A DNA stretch of 64,000 bases from Streptomyces violaceorubidus (GTDB lineage Bacteria > Actinomycetota > Actinomycetes > Streptomycetales > Streptomycetaceae): the NCBI RefSeq assembly GCF_000717995.1, contig NZ_JODM01000011.1, positions 62,001 through 126,000 on the forward strand, written 5' to 3'. The notes under the pieces are model-generated. The model was not told the origin of the DNA, made no database searches, and saw nothing but the letters and a program-made list of their open reading frames with translations. Numbering within the stretch: the stretch's first letter is position 1; each line of letters opens with the position of its first letter. Both the position numbers and the translations under genes were made by a program. Shown here one piece after another: positions 9,423-17,607 of this stretch.

Positions 9423-9469
9423 CCCCACATCTAGTGGTTGGATAGCGAGAGCAGCCCACAAGTTGTGGT
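9423..9469 (+). promoter_or_regulatory. Two NrdR boxes controlling nrdRJ
   Basis: Two 16-base palindromes occur: CCCCACATCTAGTGGT at 9423-9438 and GCCCACAAGTTGTGGT at 9454-9469. Both fit the NrdR-box pattern (ACA-x-A...TGT symmetry). Their starts are 31 bases apart, leaving 15 bases between them, which is the spacing known for tandem NrdR boxes. A TATGCT hexamer at 9501-9506 could be the -10. They sit about 110 bases before nrdR, so the operon is likely repressed by its own first product when dNTP or ATP levels are high. Confidence 0.88.
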
Positions 9470-9577
9470 CCCCCGGGTCTTCGGGCCCGCCGCGATCGCC
9501 TATGCTGGGGGCTGCTTCGAGGGGCCTGAAGGGCCTTTCGAGGCTGTTGAGTCTGCTGTGAGGAGGGTTCGGAGTCC

Positions 9578-10126
9578 ATGCACTGCCCCTTCTGCAGGCA
9601 CCCCGACAGCCGTGTCGTCGACAGTCGTACGACCGACGACGGCACGTCGATCCGCAGGCGCCGCCAGTGCCCTGACTGCTCCCGTCGGTTCACGACCGTG
9701 GAGACGTGCTCGCTCATGGTGGTGAAGCGGTCCGGGGTCACCGAACCGTTCAGCCGCACCAAGGTGATCAACGGTGTGCGCAAGGCCTGTCAGGGCCGGC
9801 CCGTCACCGAGGACGCGCTCGCCCAGCTCGGCCAGCGGGTCGAGGAGGCGGTGCGGGCCACCGGAAGCGCCGAGCTGACCACCCACGACGTGGGGCTGGC
9901 CATCCTCGGACCGTTGCAGGAGCTCGACCTCGTCGCCTATCTGCGCTTCGCCTCCGTCTATCGGGCGTTCGACTCGCTCGAGGACTTCGAGGCCGCGATC
10001 GCGGAACTGAGGGAGACGACGGGGCACCCCGGCGAAGACGACGACACCGGCGCGGGGAGCCAGGAGAAAGACCGCGGGCCCACGGGGGCGGGACAGGTCC
10101 CCGAGCCCGCAGGCGCCGCCGACTGA
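9578..10126 (+). CDS. nrdR: Ribonucleotide reductase repressor NrdR
   Basis: NrdR is an ATP-cone repressor of ribonucleotide reductase genes. The 182-residue protein begins with a zinc ribbon ([15 protein letters not shown], then CPDCSRRF), followed by the ATP-cone ([23 protein letters not shown]). The acidic C-terminal tail of about 35 residues ([14 protein letters not shown]) is longer than the minimal family. It lies 168 bases before nrdJ in the same direction, which is the Streptomyces nrdRJ arrangement, and follows two NrdR boxes. The ATG at 9578 is preceded by GGAGG-like sequence. Confidence 0.97.
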   Translation: MHCPFCRHPDSRVVDSRTTDDGTSIRRRRQCPDCSRRFTTVETCSLMVVKRSGVTEPFSRTKVINGVRKACQGRPVTEDALAQLGQRVEEAVRATGSAELTTHDVGLAILGPLQELDLVAYLRFASVYRAFDSLEDFEAAIAELRETTGHPGEDDDTGAGSQEKDRGPTGAGQVPEPAGAAD

Positions 10127-10294
10127 TCGGCGGGCCGGACCCGGACTTCGGCGCCCGGGCCCGGCCGGACGGCGGCGAGTGAACAAGACCTGTTGCGGGC
10201 GGAGCCGGCGGTGCCCGCAACACCAGACAGAACACCGTGCCCACGGGAACAATCGGGGCACTTCAGGGCGTTTTCGCCCGTACAGGGAGGCGGC

Positions 10295-13198
10295 ATGACA
10301 GAGACGGCGAGCGGTCCGGCACGGAGTTCCCGCGCCAAGGGCACCAAGGCGGGCAAGGGACTCCGTGTCGAGCGCGTCCACACCACTCCCGGCGTCCACC
10401 CCTATGACGAGGTGGCCTGGGAGCGTCGTGACGTCGTCATGACCAACTGGCGCGACGGCTCGGTCAACTTCGAGCAGCGTGGCGTCGAGTTCCCCGAGTT
10501 CTGGTCGGTGAACGCGGTCAACATCGTCACCAGCAAGTACTTCCGGGGCGCCGTGGGCACCCCGCAGCGCGAGGTGAGCCTGAAGCAGCTCATCGACCGC
10601 ATCGTGAAGACGTACCGGAAGGCCGGTGAGGACAACAAGTACTTCGCCTCGCCCGCCGACGCCGAGATCTTCGAGCACGAGCTGGCCTACGCCCTCCTGC
10701 ACCAGATCTTCAGCTTCAACAGCCCGGTGTGGTTCAACGTCGGCACGCCCCAGCCGCAGCAGGTCTCGGCCTGCTTCATCCTGTCCGTCGACGACTCCAT
10801 GGAGTCGATCCTCGACTGGTACAAGGAAGAGGGCATGATCTTCAAGGGCGGCTCCGGTGCCGGCCTCAACCTCTCCCGGATCCGCTCCTCCAAGGAACTG
10901 CTCTCCTCCGGCGGCAACGCCTCGGGGCCGGTCTCCTTCATGCGCGGCGCCGACGCCTCCGCCGGCACCATCAAGTCCGGCGGCGCCACCCGCCGCGCGG
11001 CCAAGATGGTCATCCTCGACGTCGACCACCCCGACATCGAGGACTTCATCGAGACCAAGGTGAAGGAAGAGGAGAAGATCCGCGCCCTGCGCGACGCGGG
11101 CTTCGACATGGACCTGGGCGGCGACGACATCACGTCCGTCCAGTACCAGAACGCCAACAACTCGGTCCGGGTGAACGACACGTTCATGAAGGCCGTGCAG
11201 GACGGCGGCACATTCGGCCTGACGTCCCGCATGACCGGCGAGGTCATCGAGGAGGTCGACGCCAAGGCGCTCTTCCGCAAGATGGCCGAGGCCGCCTGGG
11301 CCTGCGCCGACCCGGGCATCCAGTACGACGACACCATCAACGCCTGGCACACCTGCCCGGAGTCCGGCCGCATCAACGGCTCGAACCCGTGCAGCGAGTA
11401 CATGCACCTGGACAACACGTCCTGCAACCTCGCCTCGCTGAACCTGATGAAGTTCCTGAAGGACGACGGCAAGGGCAACCAGTCCTTCGACGCCGAGCGC
11501 TTCTCGAAGGTCGTCGAGCTGGTCATCACCGCGATGGACATCTCCATCTGCTTCGCGGACTTCCCGACCCAGAAGATCGGCGAGAACACCCGCGCCTTCC
11601 GCCAGCTCGGCATCGGCTACGCCAACCTCGGCGCCCTGCTGATGGCGACCGGCCACGCCTACGACTCCGACGGCGGCCGCGCCCTCGCCGGTGCCATCAC
11701 CTCCCTGATGACCGGCACGTCGTACCGCCGCTCCGCCGAACTCGCCGCGATCGTCGGCCCGTACGACGGCTACGCCCGCAACGCGCAGCCGCACCTGCGG
11801 GTCATGAAGCAGCACTCCGACGAGAACGCCAAGGCCGTCCGCATGGACGACCTGGACACGCCGATCTGGGCCGCGGCCACCGAGGCCTGGCAGGACGTGC
11901 TGCGCCTCGGCGAGAAGAACGGCTTCCGCAACTCCCAGGCGTCGGTCATCGCCCCGACCGGCACCATCGGTCTCGCGATGTCCTGCGACACCACCGGTCT
12001 TGAGCCCGACCTCGCGCTGGTCAAGTTCAAGAAGCTGGTCGGCGGCGGCTCGATGCAGATCGTCAACGGCACCGTCCCGCAGGCCCTGCGCCGCCTGGGC
12101 TACCAGGAGGAGCAGATCGAGGCGATCGTCGCCCACATCGCCGAGCACGGCAACGTGATCGACGCCCCCGGCCTCAAGCACGAGCACTACGAGGTGTTCG
12201 ACTGCGCGATGGGTGAGCGCTCCATCTCCGCGATGGGCCACGTCCGCATGATGGCCGCGATCCAGCCGTGGATCTCCGGCGCCCTCTCCAAGACGGTCAA
12301 CCTGCCGGAGTCGGCGACCGTCGAGGACGTCGAGGAGGTCTACTTCGAGGCCTGGAAGATGGGCGTCAAGGCGCTCGCCATCTACCGCGACAACTGCAAG
12401 GTCGGCCAGCCCCTCTCCGCCAAGACCAAGTCGGTCAAGGACACGGAGAAGGCGGAGATCACCGAGAAGACCGAGGCGGCCATCCGCGAGACGGTCGAGA
12501 AGGTCGTCGAGTACCGCCCGGTCCGCAAGCGCCTCCCGAAGGGACGTCCCGGCATCACCACGTCCTTCACCGTCGGCGGCGCCGAGGGCTACATGACCGC
12601 CAACTCCTACCCGGACGACGGTCTCGGCGAGGTCTTCCTCAAGATGTCCAAGCAGGGCTCGACCCTCGCGGGCATGATGGACGCCTTCTCCATCGCGGTC
12701 TCCGTCGGCCTGCAGTACGGCGTGCCGCTGGAGACGTACGTCTCGAAGTTCACCAACATGCGCTTCGAGCCGGCCGGCATGACGGACGACCCGGACGTGC
12801 GGATGGCGCAGTCGATCGTCGACTACATCTTCCGCCGCCTGGCGCTGGACTTCCTGCCCTTCGAGACGCGCTCCGCGCTCGGCATCCACTCCGCCGAGGA
12901 GCGTCAGCGCCACCTGGAGACCGGTTCGTACGAGCCGTCCGACGACGAGATGGATGTCGAGGGCCTGGCCCAGTCGGCGCCGCGCGCCCAGGAACTGAAG
13001 GCAGTCGTCACGCCGAAGGCCGAGGTCGAGGCCGCCAAGCCCGCTCCGCAGCAGGCGCACACCAGCGCCGAGCTGGTGGAGATGCAGCTGGGCATCCAGG
13101 CCGACGCCCCGCTGTGCTTCTCCTGCGGCACGAAGATGCAGCGCGCCGGATCCTGCTACATCTGCGAGGGCTGCGGCTCGACCAGCGGTTGCAGCTGA
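10295..13198 (+). CDS. nrdJ: Class II, adenosylcobalamin-dependent ribonucleotide reductase
   Basis: NrdJ reduces ribonucleotides to deoxyribonucleotides using a B12-derived radical, with or without oxygen. The 967-residue protein shows the substrate-cysteine segment SACFILSVDD, the active-site loop NPCSEYMHLDNTSCNLASLN and a C-terminal cysteine cluster (CFSCGTKMQRAGSCYICEGC). That cluster is probably a redox or zinc-binding tail. I placed the start at ATG 10295 because AGGGAGG lies 3-4 bases upstream. The frame is open to 10193, but that extension has no Shine-Dalgarno sequence. It is co-transcribed with nrdR. Terminator hairpins follow. Confidence 0.96.
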   Translation: MTETASGPARSSRAKGTKAGKGLRVERVHTTPGVHPYDEVAWERRDVVMTNWRDGSVNFEQRGVEFPEFWSVNAVNIVTSKYFRGAVGTPQREVSLKQLIDRIVKTYRKAGEDNKYFASPADAEIFEHELAYALLHQIFSFNSPVWFNVGTPQPQQVSACFILSVDDSMESILDWYKEEGMIFKGGSGAGLNLSRIRSSKELLSSGGNASGPVSFMRGADASAGTIKSGGATRRAAKMVILDVDHPDIEDFIETKVKEEEKIRALRDAGFDMDLGGDDITSVQYQNANNSVRVNDTFMKAVQDGGTFGLTSRMTGEVIEEVDAKALFRKMAEAAWACADPGIQYDDTINAWHTCPESGRINGSNPCSEYMHLDNTSCNLASLNLMKFLKDDGKGNQSFDAERFSKVVELVITAMDISICFADFPTQKIGENTRAFRQLGIGYANLGALLMATGHAYDSDGGRALAGAITSLMTGTSYRRSAELAAIVGPYDGYARNAQPHLRVMKQHSDENAKAVRMDDLDTPIWAAATEAWQDVLRLGEKNGFRNSQASVIAPTGTIGLAMSCDTTGLEPDLALVKFKKLVGGGSMQIVNGTVPQALRRLGYQEEQIEAIVAHIAEHGNVIDAPGLKHEHYEVFDCAMGERSISAMGHVRMMAAIQPWISGALSKTVNLPESATVEDVEEVYFEAWKMGVKALAIYRDNCKVGQPLSAKTKSVKDTEKAEITEKTEAAIRETVEKVVEYRPVRKRLPKGRPGITTSFTVGGAEGYMTANSYPDDGLGEVFLKMSKQGSTLAGMMDAFSIAVSVGLQYGVPLETYVSKFTNMRFEPAGMTDDPDVRMAQSIVDYIFRRLALDFLPFETRSALGIHSAEERQRHLETGSYEPSDDEMDVEGLAQSAPRAQELKAVVTPKAEVEAAKPAPQQAHTSAELVEMQLGIQADAPLCFSCGTKMQRAGSCYICEGCGSTSGCS

Positions 13199-13263
13199 TA
13201 CCGGGCGGAATTGCGTCGGATGCAACACCCGACGTAGCTGAACCTGAAGCGTGATCTCTGCGA

Positions 13264-13301
13264 GGGAGGGGCGTCAGCCCTGGGCCGGCGTCCCTCCCTT
13301 T
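13264..13301 (+). terminator. Terminator hairpin after nrdJ
   Basis: GGGAGGGGCG at 13264-13273 pairs with CGTCCCTCCC at 13289-13298 (one mismatch), followed by TTT. It lies 65 bases after the nrdJ stop. Confidence 0.75.
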
Positions 13302-13394
13302 CCGCAGTTGGTACACCACGACTGCGTTCTGAGAACACGCGTCGCGCCGAAGGCGCGAGAAAAGATCGTTCCGGGCGCGCAAGCCCCTGGAATG

Positions 13395-13430
13395 ACGAAC
13401 GCCCAGCCCTGTAGGGGGCCGGGCGGTCGT
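13395..13430. terminator. Second hairpin in the nrdJ downstream gap
   Basis: ACGAACGCCCAGCCC pairs with GGGCCGGGCGGTCGT, with two internal mismatches. There is no U-tract. It may act as a back-up terminator or mark the edge of the accessory island. Confidence 0.45.
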
Positions 13431-13520
13431 TGCAGTCAGGAACGTCATGTCCTGCGCGTGTAGGAACCTGCATGACATCACGTCCTGGTCTGCGATGCAA
13501 AAGCAACCAGGAAGGGAGTG

Positions 13521-13670
13521 ATGGACATGACGAACAGGCGTCAGACCAGCAAGAAGGTCGCGGCGAAGGCCAGCAAGCAGCTGACCAGCCCGAAGTCGAC
13601 CCCGGCGCAGAAGTCTGTGGCGGCCAGCGCGTTGTCGCAGACGAAGACCGGCAAGACCAAGAAGAAGTGA
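13521..13670 (+). CDS. Small lysine-rich basic protein (47-49 residues)
   Basis: This short gene encodes MDMTNRRQTSKKVAAKASKQ and then a Ser/Thr/Lys-rich tail ending GKTKKK. About a quarter of its residues are Lys or Arg and it has no hydrophobic core, so it is probably disordered and nucleic-acid binding. Two ATGs compete. The one at 13527 is better spaced from GAAGGGAG (13511-13518) than the one at 13521. A strong hairpin directly follows the stop, so it is a complete transcription unit. It lies just upstream of the recombinase genes and may belong to that island. I do not recognise a family. Confidence 0.65.
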   Translation: MDMTNRRQTSKKVAAKASKQLTSPKSTPAQKSVAASALSQTKTGKTKKK

Positions 13671-13672
13671 CA

Positions 13673-13706
13673 CTGGCCGTCCCGGGCCTACACCCGGGGC
13701 GGCCAG
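13673..13706 (+). terminator. Strong hairpin after the small basic protein gene
   Basis: CTGGCCGTCCCGGG pairs with CCCGGGGCGGCCAG around a six-base loop, starting 2 bases after the stop codon. Confidence 0.8.
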
Positions 13707-13742
13707 CCCCGTTTCCGCTGGCCAGACACGCCGGCGTAACCA

Positions 13743-13764
13743 ATTCAACGATGTTGCGTTGAAT
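13743..13764. promoter_or_regulatory. Perfect 8-bp inverted repeat with 6-bp spacer before the recombinase gene
   Basis: ATTCAACG (13743-13750), spacer ATGTTG, CGTTGAAT (13757-13764), ending 5 bases before the GTG start of the tyrosine recombinase. Arms flanking a 6-8 base spacer are the layout of a tyrosine-recombinase core site. The site could equally be an operator for the small HTH protein of the same operon. No second copy was found downstream to 18.6 kb. Confidence 0.55.
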
Positions 13765-13769
13765 GCATC

Positions 13770-14897
13770 GTGAGTCGAGGGGTGGATCTGCCGGGTGCCG
13801 CGCACCTGGTGCTGGCTGACGGCGTCGTGCATCTGGAACCGGAGCCGGCGGTTTTCGAGGCGATGCTGGACGGCTGGGCCCGGCAGCAAAGGACCCGGTT
13901 TCTGGACGAGGACGGGACGATCAAGCCGCGGCTGTCGGTGGTGCGACGGTTCGCGGAGTTCACCAATCAGTACCCCTGGCAGTGGGAGCCTGCCGAGGTC
14001 GAGGCGTTCATCGACCACCTAAGGTCGCGGCGCAAGAAGTTCGCCGTGTCCACCGGGCGGAACTACCAGAACGCGCTCCGGATGTTCTGCGAGTACGCCA
14101 CCGACGCTCGCTACGGCTGGCCCGTGCGCTGCCTGGAACGCTTCGGCCAGGCGCCCGTGCAGATCCTGCACGAGTGGAACACGGTCACCCACAGCAGCGA
14201 GTACGAGGGCGACGCCGGTCGGCGCCCGCTGACCTACGACGAGGTCCAGGCCCTGTTCGACGCGGCTGACGCACGGGTCGCCGAGATCCGGTCCCGGCGT
14301 CGCAAGGGTTCACTTGCTGCCCTTCGGGACGCGATCCTCCTCAAAACCGTCTACGCCTACGGGCTCCGTCGTCAGGAAGCCTGCGGGCTGGACCTGGCTG
14401 ACCTACGGCGGAATCCGAAGATGCCGCAGTACGGCCGGTTTGGCGGCCTGTTCGTGCGCTACGGAAAGTCCTCCAAGGGAGGCCCTCCCAAGCGTCGCAC
14501 CGTCTTGACCGTCCCTGAACTGGACTGGAGCGTCGGCCTCCTCGACCAGTACCTGGAGGAGGTCCGCCCGGCCTTCTCCCCGGGAAAGCACCCCTCACTC
14601 TGGATCACCGAACGCCGCGGTCGGATGTCCGCCCGCCGCTTGGACGAAGCCTTCGAGACCGCCCGCAAAGCTGCGGGCCTGCCCGAAGAACTCGACTTGC
14701 ACGGGCTCCGCCACAGCTACGTCACGCATCTCGTCGAGTTCGGCTACCCCGAGCGGTTCGTCCAGGACCAGGTTGGCCACGCCTACGCCAGCACCACCGC
14801 GATCTACACCGGCGCCTCGGACGAGTACCGCAACCGGCTGCTGCAGCGGGTGTTGAAGGAACGCCACGGCGATCTCTGGGAGGACGACGAGACGTGA
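13770..14897 (+). CDS. Tyrosine recombinase (integrase), first gene of the trio
   Basis: A 375-residue phage-integrase-family recombinase. Residues about 50-125 form the SAM-like core-binding domain (FTNQYPWQWEPAEVEAFIDH). The catalytic set is complete: Arg in YGLRRQEACG, Lys in KSSKGG, His-x-x-Arg in LHGLRHSY, His in GHAYAST and the nucleophile Tyr in TAIYTGA. The start is GTG at 13770, just after a perfect palindrome. The stop overlaps the next gene (GTGA), so the genes are translationally coupled. It is probably active by sequence, unlike the third gene. Its target site is not known. Confidence 0.93.
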   Translation: MSRGVDLPGAAHLVLADGVVHLEPEPAVFEAMLDGWARQQRTRFLDEDGTIKPRLSVVRRFAEFTNQYPWQWEPAEVEAFIDHLRSRRKKFAVSTGRNYQNALRMFCEYATDARYGWPVRCLERFGQAPVQILHEWNTVTHSSEYEGDAGRRPLTYDEVQALFDAADARVAEIRSRRRKGSLAALRDAILLKTVYAYGLRRQEACGLDLADLRRNPKMPQYGRFGGLFVRYGKSSKGGPPKRRTVLTVPELDWSVGLLDQYLEEVRPAFSPGKHPSLWITERRGRMSARRLDEAFETARKAAGLPEELDLHGLRHSYVTHLVEFGYPERFVQDQVGHAYASTTAIYTGASDEYRNRLLQRVLKERHGDLWEDDET

Positions 14898-15220
14898 TCA
14901 AGAAGATGGGCTACCACTGGCACCTGCGGCAGATCATGGCCACCCGGCAGATGTTCCAGACCACGGACCTGGTCGGGCCGCTCGCCGAACGGGGCATCAC
15001 GCTCTCCCGCGAACAGGTCTTCCGTCTGGTCACCCAGCCCCCGCAGCGGCTGTCGATGGACACCCTCGCGGCGCTCTGCGACATCCTCGGTTGCCAGCCC
15101 GGCGACCTCATCGAGGTCCGGGTCGTCAACGAGGAGATCCGCAAGACCGCAGACGAAGCACCGGTCCGGTCGCTGCCGACTGTCCGCCGGACCACGATCC
15201 GCCGGCCCGAGGGACTATGA
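14894..15220 (+). CDS. Small HTH (Cro/C1-type) DNA-binding protein of the recombinase operon
   Basis: This 108-residue protein starts at a GTG that overlaps the integrase stop and ends in an ATGA overlap with the third gene. It has one Xre-type HTH: YHWHLRQIMATRQMFQTTDL, then ITLSREQVFRLVTQPPQRLS, then DTLAALCDILGCQPGDLIEV. A basic tail follows (RTTIRRPEGL). It may repress the operon or act as an accessory factor that shapes the recombination complex. The 13743-13764 palindrome is a candidate target. The function is inferred from the domain and gene order. Confidence 0.85.
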   Translation: MIKKMGYHWHLRQIMATRQMFQTTDLVGPLAERGITLSREQVFRLVTQPPQRLSMDTLAALCDILGCQPGDLIEVRVVNEEIRKTADEAPVRSLPTVRRTTIRRPEGL

Positions 15221-16791
15221 CCAAGGCCCGCGACCGTCAGCGAGCCGAACAGCGACAGGCCGCTCTGGACCGCGTGATCACCGCCGTCACCGCCTCACTG
15301 CCCGGCCTCGACCGGGCGGAGGCCGTTCAGGCCGTCTCCGAGGCACGGGCCGCCCGGGGCATCCCGCTCCGCGACCTCGACCAGCACCTCGCCGACCACC
15401 CCACGGCCCTGATCTCTGGCGAAGCCCACTGCCCGCCTGTCATCGTCCGCCTCGCCAAGGTCCTGCACACCACGGGACACACGGCCGTGGTCCGGCCTGC
15501 CTGCACCGACTGCGGAAGATCCAACCTGGATCTCCCACGGCTCGGCCCCAACGGACGCCTCTGCATCAACTGTTCCGCCCGCAGCAGCAAGGGCACCTGT
15601 GATCGATGCCGCCGCACCAACACCCGGCTCGCCGCCCGCCGAGCCGAGGGCCTCATCTGCTACTCCTGCTACCGCGTCGACCCGGACGTCGTCGAAGAAT
15701 GCGTCGCCTGCGGCCAATTCCGCATGCCGGTCACCCGCCGCCCGGACAATTCGCCGATCTGTGCGTCCTGTTGGACCGGACCCCAGTACACCTGCGTGAG
15801 CTGCTGCGCCCTCGGCCCGGCCAAGTCAAACGGTCCCGAGGGACCGATCTGTGCGTCCTGCCACCACCAGCAACAGAAGCCGGTCAGGGAATGCGGCCGC
15901 TGCGGACAAGTACGACGCATCGCTCGTCGGGCCACCGGCTCCCGGCCGGACATCTGCGAGGACTGCTGCAACGGGCCCACCAAGTCCTGCTCCACCTGCG
16001 GGAAAGTCCGCCCCTGCCACCGTGGAGCGGACGGCGCATGGACCTGCCGGACCTGCCGCCCAGGGCTCACCCAGGAGTGCTGCCGCTGCGGACGGACCCG
16101 CCGAGTCCACACCCGCTGGCCGATCGGCCCAGTCTGCTCGACCTGCTACACCGTCGTGCTCGACGCGCCCGCGACCTGCACCGGCTGCGGCCGCCACCAG
16201 CCACTGATCGGCATCGCCGAGGACGGCACCGGGATCTGCGGAGCCTGCGCGGGCACCGCCTTCGACTACACCTGCCGCACCTGCGGACTCGGCGGCCGGA
16301 CCTACGCCGACGCCCAATGCGCCCGCTGCGTGCTCACCGCCCGCCTCCAACAGTTGCTGTCCGGCCCCGACGGGCACATCCCGGCACCGCTACAGCCGCT
16401 GCGGGACGCTCTCGCCCTTGCCGAGCGACCCCGCGGCATCCTGCACTGGCTCAAGCACAGCCCGAACGCCGCCCTCTTCGCCAGCCTGGCCGCCTCCGGC
16501 GAACCGATCACCCACCAACGTCTCGATCAGCTTCCACCCAGCCGACACCTGCATTACGTCCGCCACACCCTCGTACACCTCGGAGCCCTCCCAGGGCGAG
16601 ATGAGGAACTCGACCGCATCCCTGCCTGGCTGGACACGGTCCTGGCCGACCGTCCCGTCGCCCACGTCCAGATGGTCCGTCCCTACGCGCACTGGCACCT
16701 GCTGCGGCGAGCCCGACGACGCGCCGCCCAGCGACGCCGCCCGGCGGAGTCGGGCTCGTTCCTCCGCACCCGTGTCCTGGTGGCTTTGTAG
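15217..16791 (+). CDS. Nine-fold zinc-ribbon protein, N-terminal part of a split recombinase-like gene
   Basis: The ATG at 15217 overlaps the HTH gene stop. After about 90 residues there are nine consecutive CxxC-(12-18)-CxxC units, for example CTDCG...CINC, CDRCR...CYSC, CGRCG...CEDC and CTGCG...CGAC. A helical segment follows, resembling the start of a recombinase core-binding domain. The reading stops at TAG 16789-16791 after 524 residues, but the same frame continues open for another 266 codons into a recombinase-like domain. So this is probably the front part of a 790-codon gene with an amber mutation. The ribbons should bind DNA or a partner protein. As it stands it lacks the catalytic half. 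Confidence 0.8.
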   Translation: MTKARDRQRAEQRQAALDRVITAVTASLPGLDRAEAVQAVSEARAARGIPLRDLDQHLADHPTALISGEAHCPPVIVRLAKVLHTTGHTAVVRPACTDCGRSNLDLPRLGPNGRLCINCSARSSKGTCDRCRRTNTRLAARRAEGLICYSCYRVDPDVVEECVACGQFRMPVTRRPDNSPICASCWTGPQYTCVSCCALGPAKSNGPEGPICASCHHQQQKPVRECGRCGQVRRIARRATGSRPDICEDCCNGPTKSCSTCGKVRPCHRGADGAWTCRTCRPGLTQECCRCGRTRRVHTRWPIGPVCSTCYTVVLDAPATCTGCGRHQPLIGIAEDGTGICGACAGTAFDYTCRTCGLGGRTYADAQCARCVLTARLQQLLSGPDGHIPAPLQPLRDALALAERPRGILHWLKHSPNAALFASLAASGEPITHQRLDQLPPSRHLHYVRHTLVHLGALPGRDEELDRIPAWLDTVLADRPVAHVQMVRPYAHWHLLRRARRRAAQRRRPAESGSFLRTRVLVAL

Positions 16792-17589
16792 TTTCTCACC
16801 TGGCTGGACGAGCACGGCCTCGACCTGGGCGGACTTCGGCAAGACGGCCTCGACCGCTGGCTGAACGCGGGCAACACCCGCACCTACGCAATTCGCTACT
16901 TCCTGTCCTGGACCACCGGCCGCGGCCTCACTGGCAAGCTCACTGTCCCTTCCATTCCGCGTCAGCAGCCCAGCCAGCTGATGGACGAAGACGGCCGCTG
17001 GCACCTGCTGAAACGGTGCCTGACCGACTGCACGATGGCTCTGGACACCCGGGCCGCCGGCGCACTGATCCTGCTCTTCGGCCTGCACGCGTCCCACGTC
17101 CGGCACCTGACCGCGACCCAACTCGTTCACCGCGATGGCAACAGCTACCTCACCGTCGACCGGCACCCGATCCTGCTGCCGCCCCGGCTCGCCAGACTCC
17201 TCCATCAGCTGGCCGAAGCACCCCACACCCGGGCCGCCCTCACCCGCACCAACCGCGGCGAGCCATGGCTCTTCCCCGGTCTGGTCCCCGGCCGCCCCAC
17301 CTCTCAGACCGGCCTCAGCTCAAAACTCCTGCCCCACGGCATCGACACCAGACCGGCCCGGAACGCGGCCCTGGTCGCGCTCGCCGGTGACCTGCCCGCA
17401 CCAGTCCTCGCGAGCATCCTCGGCCTCCACCCCAACGCCGCATTTCGCTGGGCAGGGTTCGCCAAGACCTCCTGGGCCGACTACCTCGCCGCCCGCGCCC
17501 ACGACATGCAGAGGCATTCAGGCAAGGATGTCCAGGACGGAGTCCCCCGTCTCACTTCAAGCAGAAACACGCAGGACAACTGCCACTGA
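16792..17589 (+). pseudogene. C-terminal recombinase-like domain cut off by an in-frame amber codon
   Basis: Directly after the TAG the same frame reads FLTWLDEHGLDLGGL and continues, with no further stop, to 17589. An ATG at 16981 could restart translation of the last 202 residues. The region resembles a tyrosine-recombinase catalytic domain: LILLFGLHASHVRHLT (where the first catalytic Arg is normally found, here His), TRPARNAALVALAG, and GLHPNAAFRWAGF followed by a Tyr in ADYLAARA. The first catalytic Arg seems lost, so even the intact protein may have been a non-catalytic helper. It is only 18 bases from the next gene. Confidence 0.75.
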
Positions 17590-17607
17590 CTCCGAGACCA
17601 TCAGCCA

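Noticed and set aside
9500..13228. Antisense open frame of over 1200 codons across nrdR-nrdJ
   Set aside because: nrdR and nrdJ are clear on the plus strand. The minus frame is a low-complexity shadow caused by codon bias.
13770..17589. Classification as a RIT element or Tn554-type transposon
   Set aside because: Only one complete recombinase is present. The other members are an HTH protein and a zinc-ribbon/degenerate recombinase protein, so neither scheme fits.
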